Assembly (NCBI GenBank): GCA_021323255.1
Contig: JAJTCL010000163.1
Coordinates: 1-6,306, forward strand
Reading direction: 5' to 3'
Source: Propionibacteriaceae bacterium
Lineage (GTDB): Bacteria; Actinomycetota; Actinomycetes; Propionibacteriales; Propionibacteriaceae
DNA length: 6,306 nucleotides
Below, piece by piece: positions 1 through 4,392 of this stretch. Under the pieces are notes generated by a model, which saw nothing but the letters and a program-made list of their open reading frames with translations, ran no database searches and was not told the DNA's origin. Numbering within the stretch: the stretch's first letter is position 1; each line of letters begins with the position of its first letter. The position numbers were made by a program, and so were the translations under genes.

Positions 1-49
1 CGAAGATCTCAAAACGTTCATGCTCAGCCAGGGAGCAGACACCCCATGA

Positions 50-259
50 TCATTGGTTTTCGCGCGCAATGAACGCACACAGAACGTCCAGCGCGACCAC
101 GGGTAGGAACGGCACATAGACGCGAGATAGGTAGCCAGATGTCCGGCCCACGCGCCAACCGCGATCGTGCCGTACGTGAAGACAGCTGCGGCGTAGACCG
201 ACACTGTCATGATCAGGGTCCGAGCCAGTTGTGTCACCTGCGGCGAGCGAAAACCACAT
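50..259 (-). pseudogene. Small hypothetical membrane protein, apparently with two compensating frameshifts
   Basis: I do not recognise the family. An open frame runs from an ATG at 259 to a TGA at 50-52, and the ATG has a good ribosome binding site (GGGGAG at 265-270, 5 nt away). Read straight through, the middle is polar and arginine/histidine-rich and does not look coding. From about 237 to 135 the frame one base over reads as a convincing membrane helix (TLIMTVSVYAAAVF, then GTIAVGAWAGHLATYLA). From about 130 the original frame becomes hydrophobic again (VYVPFLPVVALDVLCAFIA) and ends RENQ. The simplest reading is a roughly 70-residue two-helix membrane protein carrying a one-base gain near 238 and a one-base loss near 130, which cancel. 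It lies about 110 bp downstream of the desaturase-like gene on the same strand. Alternatives are a chance open frame, or an intact gene with sequencing errors. An in-frame ATG at 310 is also possible but lacks an obvious ribosome binding site. Confidence 0.35.
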
Positions 260-370
260 GGCTTCTCCCCGTCGAGTCGAGTCGGCCCGAAGCACCGGAC
301 CGGACCACATGGGCTCGCCTAGTCGCCCAATTAAGCGGCGTATTTATCACCGCGAACAACGAGTGTGGAT

Positions 371-1261
371 CTATGCCAACTTCAGTCCGCGCTCCAGTCG
401 CTCACGGTAGAGGTCCACGCTCTCGCGCAGAGCCTTCAGAATATACGGGGGAAACTCCATGCCCTGCTTGTGAGCCCACAGCAGCCTGTTCTCGACTCGC
501 CCCACCTCGCGGGCATACCCCTCAAGATCGCGGTCAAGACCGAGGTCAACGATCACCGCGCCCATGTCGGCCTTGAAGTTCTTCATCTGGTTGGTGCCGA
601 CGAGGTGATATGACTTCTCGCGCATGACTCGGGTCAGGAAGAGCTGCCAGGGCCTGAGCACCTTGTCCTGGATCATCGCGGTCGCCGACATTTGATAGAA
701 CGCGAAGTGTCCCGGCTCCTGCTGCTTGATCGGGGTGATGATCGTTTCCGAAATAGCGGTCTCGTCGAGGTGCTGCATCCCGCGGTTGATGTGGTTGTAC
801 GCGAGCACCGCTTGCCGTTCCGTGCTGGCGCCGGTGAGGAAATACATCAATCTTGCGATGTCCTGAATCGGCTTCAGGTGAGCCAGTGCCCCCAAGATTC
901 TGATCGGGAACGATACGTCGAGGTGAGGTTTGGCTGGGGCACGACCAAGATCTTGCTGGAGCCGGTCCAAGATCAGTCCATGCTGGATTTCCTGCGGTTG
1001 CCACACGTCGGCATAGAAGGTCTTGTTGGTCTCGTCGGCATCGGGCAGCAGGACGAGGAGCTCCAAAACATTGCGGTCGACTTCCAGCTCAACTCGCGCG
1101 AGATAGTCGATAACGTGCCCGAACTTCTTGGCGACAAGTCCCGGCCGCTTGATCGTTCGATCAACCGAATCCAAAGGGATCGGCGGGTAAAGCTCACCCA
1201 ACCGCTGAACGTGTTCAGCGATCTTTTTTTGGGTGATGTGTTGCCGGGGCATACTCGTCAT
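371..1261 (-). CDS. Acyl-ACP desaturase-like ferritin-fold diiron protein
   Basis: This is an intact 296-aa all-helical protein of the ferritin-like diiron superfamily, closest in layout to the soluble acyl-ACP desaturases (plant stearoyl-ACP desaturase, mycobacterial DesA). The ligand pattern is complete: a first helix with E58/E60 (VELEVDRN), E91-x-x-H94 (QEIQHG), E148 (STERQAV) and E182-x-x-H185 (QEPGHF). E148 to E182 is 34 residues, against 33 in the castor enzyme. An O2-dependent lipid or acyl oxidation in the cytoplasm is inferred; the substrate is unknown. I recall actinobacterial relatives labelled 'GTP-binding protein LepA', but no P-loop or GTPase motif is visible here, so that name would be wrong. 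The chosen ATG has GGCGGA about 8 nt upstream; ATG codon 4 (at 1252) is an alternative. No signal peptide or membrane helix is seen. The gene stands alone, 116 bp after the DUF1707 gene. The fold is secure, the enzyme activity less so. Confidence 0.88.
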   Translation of the reverse strand: MTSMPRQHITQKKIAEHVQRLGELYPPIPLDSVDRTIKRPGLVAKKFGHVIDYLARVELEVDRNVLELLVLLPDADETNKTFYADVWQPQEIQHGLILDRLQQDLGRAPAKPHLDVSFPIRILGALAHLKPIQDIARLMYFLTGASTERQAVLAYNHINRGMQHLDETAISETIITPIKQQEPGHFAFYQMSATAMIQDKVLRPWQLFLTRVMREKSYHLVGTNQMKNFKADMGAVIVDLGLDRDLEGYAREVGRVENRLLWAHKQGMEFPPYILKALRESVDLYRERLERGLKLA

Positions 1262-1321
1262 TTTAAAGATCCGCCGTGCGCGTTGAAACAGTTAGGTAGC
1301 CATACCGAATCGTGTGGGGGA

Positions 1322-1378
1322 CGCTCGGCCGGTGTCCGGAGCGCTCAGCCGAAACATGTGGCTGCCGCGCGGGGCGGC
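1322..1378 (-). terminator. Two GC-rich stem-loops after the DUF1707 gene
   Basis: The 116-bp gap between the DUF1707 stop and the desaturase-like start holds two inverted repeats. The first, GCCGC-(5 nt)-GCGGC at 1364-1378, touches the DUF1707 stop codon. The second, at 1322-1343, pairs CGCT/AGCG and CCGG/CCGG around a 3-nt loop with a 3-nt bulge. Neither is followed by a T-tract on the minus strand, so they are not classical intrinsic terminators. In high-GC actinobacteria such structures may still weaken read-through. I see no convincing -35/-10 pair for the downstream gene in this gap. Confidence 0.25.
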
Positions 1379-1749
1379 TAGATCAAGACGACCAGCAAGA
1401 TGACGATGAGGAGGATGGCGACAGCCACTCCTCCCACGACGGCGGCGGTCAACATCCCTGGTGGTCGCGACTCGGACAGTTCGCCGGGCTCCCCGCTTGA
1501 GTTCGCGACGATCGCCGGACTCGAGTGGGTCGGTAGCGGTGGCAGCCCGTCAACGACGGGCACCAGCTCACCGAGACGCTTCGCCGCGAAGAGAAGGTCC
1601 AGCCGCGCTCGATAGTCATCCTGGTCCAAGGTCCCCGCTGTGTAGGCCGCATTGAGTCGGGCGCTGAGCCGATCGCGTTCCGCGTCGGTCACTGGAGCGT
1701 CGGGGGTGCTCCGGTACGGGGAGGAGATCGGCAGGTTACTGCTCACCAC
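1378..1749 (-). CDS. DUF1707 SHOCT-like domain protein with C-terminal membrane anchor
   Basis: An intact 123-aa protein. Residues about 19-70 match the actinobacterial DUF1707 (SHOCT-like) domain: an acidic start (VTDAERDRLSARL), then AAYTAGTLDQDDYRARLD, then a short helix ending in GELVPVVDGLP. A proline/serine/glycine-rich linker (70-97) follows, then one hydrophobic segment (about 99-123) that ends the protein as VLI with no charged tail. It therefore looks tail-anchored with the domain in the cytoplasm. The function of DUF1707 is not established; it often sits at the N-terminus of small membrane proteins. The start is GTG at 1749, or the next codon, GTG at 1746; an in-frame TAG just upstream rules out a longer form, and the ribosome binding site is weak. 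The gene diverges from the cardiolipin synthase gene across 52 bp. Confidence 0.82.
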   Translation of the reverse strand: MVSSNLPISSPYRSTPDAPVTDAERDRLSARLNAAYTAGTLDQDDYRARLDLLFAAKRLGELVPVVDGLPPLPTHSSPAIVANSSGEPGELSESRPPGMLTAAVVGGVAVAILLIVILLVVLI

Positions 1750-1801
1750 TCCAGGCTACTCGGCGCATGTGCTGACATTCAGCCACGGGAGAAGCCAGAC
1801 T
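1750..1801. promoter_or_regulatory. Divergent intergenic region with ribosome binding site for the cardiolipin synthase gene
   Basis: Only 52 bp separate the two divergent starts, so promoters for both genes must lie here or reach into the opposite gene. GGGAGAAG at 1787-1794 is a strong Shine-Dalgarno match 7 nt before ATG 1802. It picks that codon over the upstream extension of the open frame to 1652, which would run antisense through the DUF1707 gene. I could not identify reliable -10 or -35 boxes. Confidence 0.45.
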
Positions 1802-3317
1802 ATGCGCATGGTGACGGCGACCGACGTGACCTTCCTGACCGTGGCGATCTATCTTCTCGATCTTGGGATCAAGATCGTAGCCCTGGGCTTGGTGCCGGAG
1901 GGACGACGTCCATCATCGGCTACGGCTTGGCTGTTGCTGATCTTGTTTCTTCCGATCATCGGCCTCCTGGCATTCTGGTTGATCGGCAGCCCATTCGTTG
2001 ACCGGGGCCGCCGTCGCCAGCAGGCTGCCGCCGGCGAGGTGATCAGCAGCGCACTCACCGCGGAAACCAACGATCTCTTGCCCGTCCCCGCCGGGTCCAC
2101 GCTCAATACGCTCGTGGTCCTCAAGCGGCGGCTGGGGTGGCTGCCCTCTGTTGGCGGCAACACGGCCGACCTCTTCAGCGACTACAACGAGTCGATCGCG
2201 GCCATGGCACGCGAGGTCCGCACCGCCGAACGAACGTGCACGTCGAGTTCTACGCACTCAAATGCGTGCGAGCAGAGCGAGCTCAGGCCCCAGCGGCGAG
2301 CTGTGTTCATGAGCTGGGACGCTACGACCGGTGACTTCTTCGAAGCACTCGCTGAGGCCGCCGCTCGTGGGGTGAAAGTGCTGCTGTTGTTCGATCACAT
2401 CGGCACCTACCGCATTCCTGGGTATCGGGGCATGATCAAAAAATTGCAGCAGACCGCAATCGAGTGGTACCCGATGTTGCCGATCCAGCCACTGAAAGGC
2501 AAATGGCGGCGCCCCGACTTGAGGAACCACCGCAAGATCGTCGTTGTGGACGGCCGGGTGGCATTCGTGGGGTCGCTGAACATGATCGACGCCAGCTACC
2601 ACAATCCCAAGCATGAGCGAGCTGGACGGAGGTGGCGCGAGCTGGTTATGGAGCTCAACGGGCCAGTGGTTTTCTCACTCGACATCGTCTTTGCCACCGA
2701 CTGGTACATCGAGATGGACGAGGTGCTTCGTGATGTGCGGCCTCATCCAGAGCAGGTGGAACCAGGAGATGTGGTGTGCCAGGTGGTGCCAAGCGGACCG
2801 GGCTTCCCGGATGAAAACAACCTTCGATTGTTCAACTCGTTGATTTATCCCGCGCAACGCCGACTCTCGATCACCAGCCCATATTTCGTGCCCGATGAGT
2901 CATTGCTATACGCGATCACGACTGCTGCGCAGCGTGGCATCGATGTCGAGCTCTTCGTTGGTGAGCAGGGTGATCAGTTCATGGTCCACCACGCGCAGGC
3001 TCTTACTACGAAGCGCTGCTGAGAGCGGGAGTCAAGATCTATCTCTACCCTGCCCCGTTCGTGTTGCACTCCAAGCACTTCTCCGTGGATGACGACGTCG
3101 CTGTCATCGGCTCGAGCAACATGGATATTCGATCCTTCAATCTGGACTTCGAGGTTTCGGTGATGTGCGTCAGCCGCTCGCTGACAACGGCCAGCGCCAG
3201 GTCGAAGATAACTATCGCCTCATGTCCCACGAGCTCACGCTCGAAGAGTGGGCCTGCAGGCCGCTGCCGAAGCGCTACCTGGACAATGTCATGCGCTTGA
3301 CGTCGGCTTTGCAGTAG
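1802..3317 (+). pseudogene. cls: Cardiolipin synthase (two-HKD phospholipase D family), frame-disrupted
   Basis: Bacterial cardiolipin synthases make cardiolipin from phosphatidylglycerol at the membrane, using two HKD motifs in one active site. Here two N-terminal membrane helices (residues about 8-30 and 40-62, with the typical VPEGRRPSSATAWLL between them) precede the first HKD (H2528, K2534, D2549 as codon starts; HRKIVVVD, then GSLNMIDASY). The second HKD (HSKHFSVD, codons 3067-3090, then GSSNMDIRSF) lies in another frame. As written, the reading frame stops at 3020-3022 after 406 residues, with only the first HKD. Lesions: one base lost near 2233, a 52-bp insertion near 2257-2308, one base lost near 2999, and one base lost near 3181. 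Undoing them gives 489 codons including the stop, a normal length for the family, and restores RYVHVEFY, QFMVHHAQ-x-SYYEALLRAG and the C-terminus YLDNVMRLTSALQ. The family is certain. Whether this is true decay or sequence error is open. Confidence 0.85.
2257..2308 (+). other. 52-bp insertion inside the cardiolipin synthase gene
   Basis: In the family the strand motif VHVEFY(x)2-3 is followed directly by (S/A)WD-x-TT. Here TAC GCA (2251-2256) and ATG AGC TGG GAC (from 2309) are separated by 52 extra bases. They have no counterpart in the homologues I know and read in no frame as a known motif. GAGCT occurs at 2279 and 2298 and again just outside at 2311, and ACGCA/TGCGT (2252-2256 and 2263-2267) can pair across the left edge. 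No clear target duplication is visible beyond GTTC on both sides. Exact boundaries could shift a few bases. Being 52 and not 51 bp, it also offsets the one-base loss near 2233. Confidence 0.5.
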
Positions 3318-4305
3318 GCGTCTTGCCAGGGTCAATGATTTCTGGGAGCCCGAACTGGGCGAACAGCGCGGTATCGAAGAAGCAACCCACGTGGGCAACG
3401 CCCTTGTCCGTCAGGGTCAGCACCTGAAGCTGGAAAGCCTGGTGCGTCCCATCTGGCTGCTTCATGTAGAGCCCAAATGCCGGCTGCCCGTTTGCGGATG
3501 TCCGCACCATGATCTGGTCGCCAGGCCGCTCAGCCGGACAATGCGTCTCGATGAGATGTCCGATAGCGGTCGATCCTTCGTACCAGCCAAGGTATGGAGG
3601 CATCTCCCAGACCGCGTCCTCTGCCAGCAGCTCCACGATCCGCTCGACGTCGTAGTTCTCGAAGGCGGTCACATAGTCGGCGAGCAACTCCTTCGCGTGC
3701 TCATCGTCGAGCGGCTCGTCGGGGCCTTCTGGGTCGAGCTTGTGCACCTGCGCCCTGGCGCGCTGCAAACTGCTGTTCACAGCGGCGGTCGACATGTTCA
3801 ACAGCTCCGCCACTTCGCTGGCCTGCCACGCGAGGACATCACGCAAGATCAGGATCGCCCGCTGCGGCGGCGTGAGATGCTGCAGAGCTGCAATGAACGC
3901 CAGTCGAACACTCTCTTTGTCGACAACTTCAGCAGCCGGATCATCGGCGGACCCGCCCCACACCACAGAGTCGGGCACCGGCTCCAGCCAGGTCACCTCA
4001 GGTCGAGAGTCCAACGCACCGTATGGATCCGAACTGGGCTGGCCGAAGCCCGTCGGCATCGGCCGGCGCGCCCGGCCATCGAGCGCGGTGAGGCAGACAT
4101 TGGTTGCGATGCGGTACATCCAGGTACGCACCGATGAGCGGTTTTCAAAGCTGTGAAAGCCCCGCCATGCCCGCAGATAGGTCTCCTGGACCAGGTCTTC
4201 CGCGTCATGGATCGAGCCCGCCATGCGATAGCAATGGACTGTCAATTCCCGGCGCAGCGGCTCGACAAGAGACGCGAAAACATCGTCGTCAACGGCAACA
4301 GTCAT
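3289..4305 (-). CDS. ECF RNA polymerase sigma factor with C-terminal SnoaL-like domain (SigG/TIGR02960 type)
   Basis: A 338-aa group IV sigma factor that would direct RNA polymerase to a specific promoter set. Region sigma2 spans about 9-80 (DAEDLVQETYLRAWRGF, then RTWMYRIATNVCLTALDGRAR). After a linker containing WLEPVPDSVVW comes sigma4 at about 131-187, with the helix-turn-helix at QASEVAELLNMSTAAVNSSL. Residues about 205-325 form an NTF2/SnoaL-like domain (MPPYLGWYEG, ANGQPAFGLY, FFDTALFAQFGLP). This layout is that of mycobacterial SigG and the TIGR02960 group, in which the extra domain is thought to modulate activity in place of a separate anti-sigma factor; none is encoded nearby. I chose ATG 4305 because it fits the family N-terminus. 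The frame extends to a TTG at 4386, but that adds 27 low-complexity residues and has no ribosome binding site; the site at 4305 is itself weak. The low-complexity tail (GKTPTAKPTSSA) overlaps the cardiolipin synthase 3' end. Confidence 0.92.
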   Translation of the reverse strand: MTVAVDDDVFASLVEPLRRELTVHCYRMAGSIHDAEDLVQETYLRAWRGFHSFENRSSVRTWMYRIATNVCLTALDGRARRPMPTGFGQPSSDPYGALDSRPEVTWLEPVPDSVVWGGSADDPAAEVVDKESVRLAFIAALQHLTPPQRAILILRDVLAWQASEVAELLNMSTAAVNSSLQRARAQVHKLDPEGPDEPLDDEHAKELLADYVTAFENYDVERIVELLAEDAVWEMPPYLGWYEGSTAIGHLIETHCPAERPGDQIMVRTSANGQPAFGLYMKQPDGTHQAFQLQVLTLTDKGVAHVGCFFDTALFAQFGLPEIIDPGKTPTAKPTSSA

Positions 4306-4321
4306 GCCTGCGAACTTACCC

Positions 4322-4338
4322 GCTCCATTTTTTGGAGC
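4322..4338 (-). promoter_or_regulatory. Perfect inverted repeat upstream of the sigma factor start
   Basis: GCTCCA-TTTTT-TGGAGC has six-base perfect arms and a five-base loop, in the 87-bp gap between the peptidase stop and the sigma ATG, ending 16 nt before that ATG on the minus strand. The downstream arm contains GGAG, a Shine-Dalgarno-like tetramer. No T-tract follows on the minus strand, so it is a poor terminator for the peptidase gene. It could be a small operator for a dimeric regulator or a leader hairpin affecting translation of the sigma gene. Which of these, if either, cannot be told from sequence. Confidence 0.4.
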
Positions 4339-4392
4339 TGCTCGCGCATCGCGCTTGGGATCCGCCGCCGTCGTCGTCGCTCGCAAAGGAAA

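Noticed and set aside
259..269. 11-base match GGGAGAAGCCA shared with the leader of the cardiolipin synthase gene (1787-1797)
   Set aside because: Both copies overlap ribosome binding sites, and an 11-base match is expected by chance in a window of this size.
371..1261. LepA/EF4 elongation factor
   Set aside because: No P-loop or other GTPase motif; the length (296 aa) and helical diiron motifs are incompatible with LepA.
692..1381. Plus-strand open frame of 229 codons
   Set aside because: Antisense to the diiron protein gene, whose conserved metal-ligand motifs fix the coding strand.
1652..1801. Upstream extension of the cardiolipin synthase frame to ATG 1652
   Set aside because: It would run antisense through the DUF1707 gene, gives a non-membrane serine/arginine-rich N-terminus, and ignores the strong ribosome binding site before ATG 1802.
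2257..2308. The 52-bp insertion as a mobile element
   Set aside because: Too short for an insertion sequence, no terminal inverted repeats, and no convincing target duplication.
2985..3025. Programmed ribosomal frameshift in the cardiolipin synthase gene
   Set aside because: No slippery heptamer is seen at the site, and further lesions elsewhere in the gene make a functional frameshift improbable.
3391..4137. Plus-strand open frame of 248 codons
   Set aside because: It lies wholly antisense to the sigma factor gene, is rich in Arg/His/Pro with no domain resemblance, and has no supporting ribosome binding site; a shadow of a high-GC gene.
4306..4386. TTG start for the sigma factor at 4386
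   Set aside because: It adds 27 low-complexity residues not expected in the family and has no ribosome binding site; ATG 4305 fits better.
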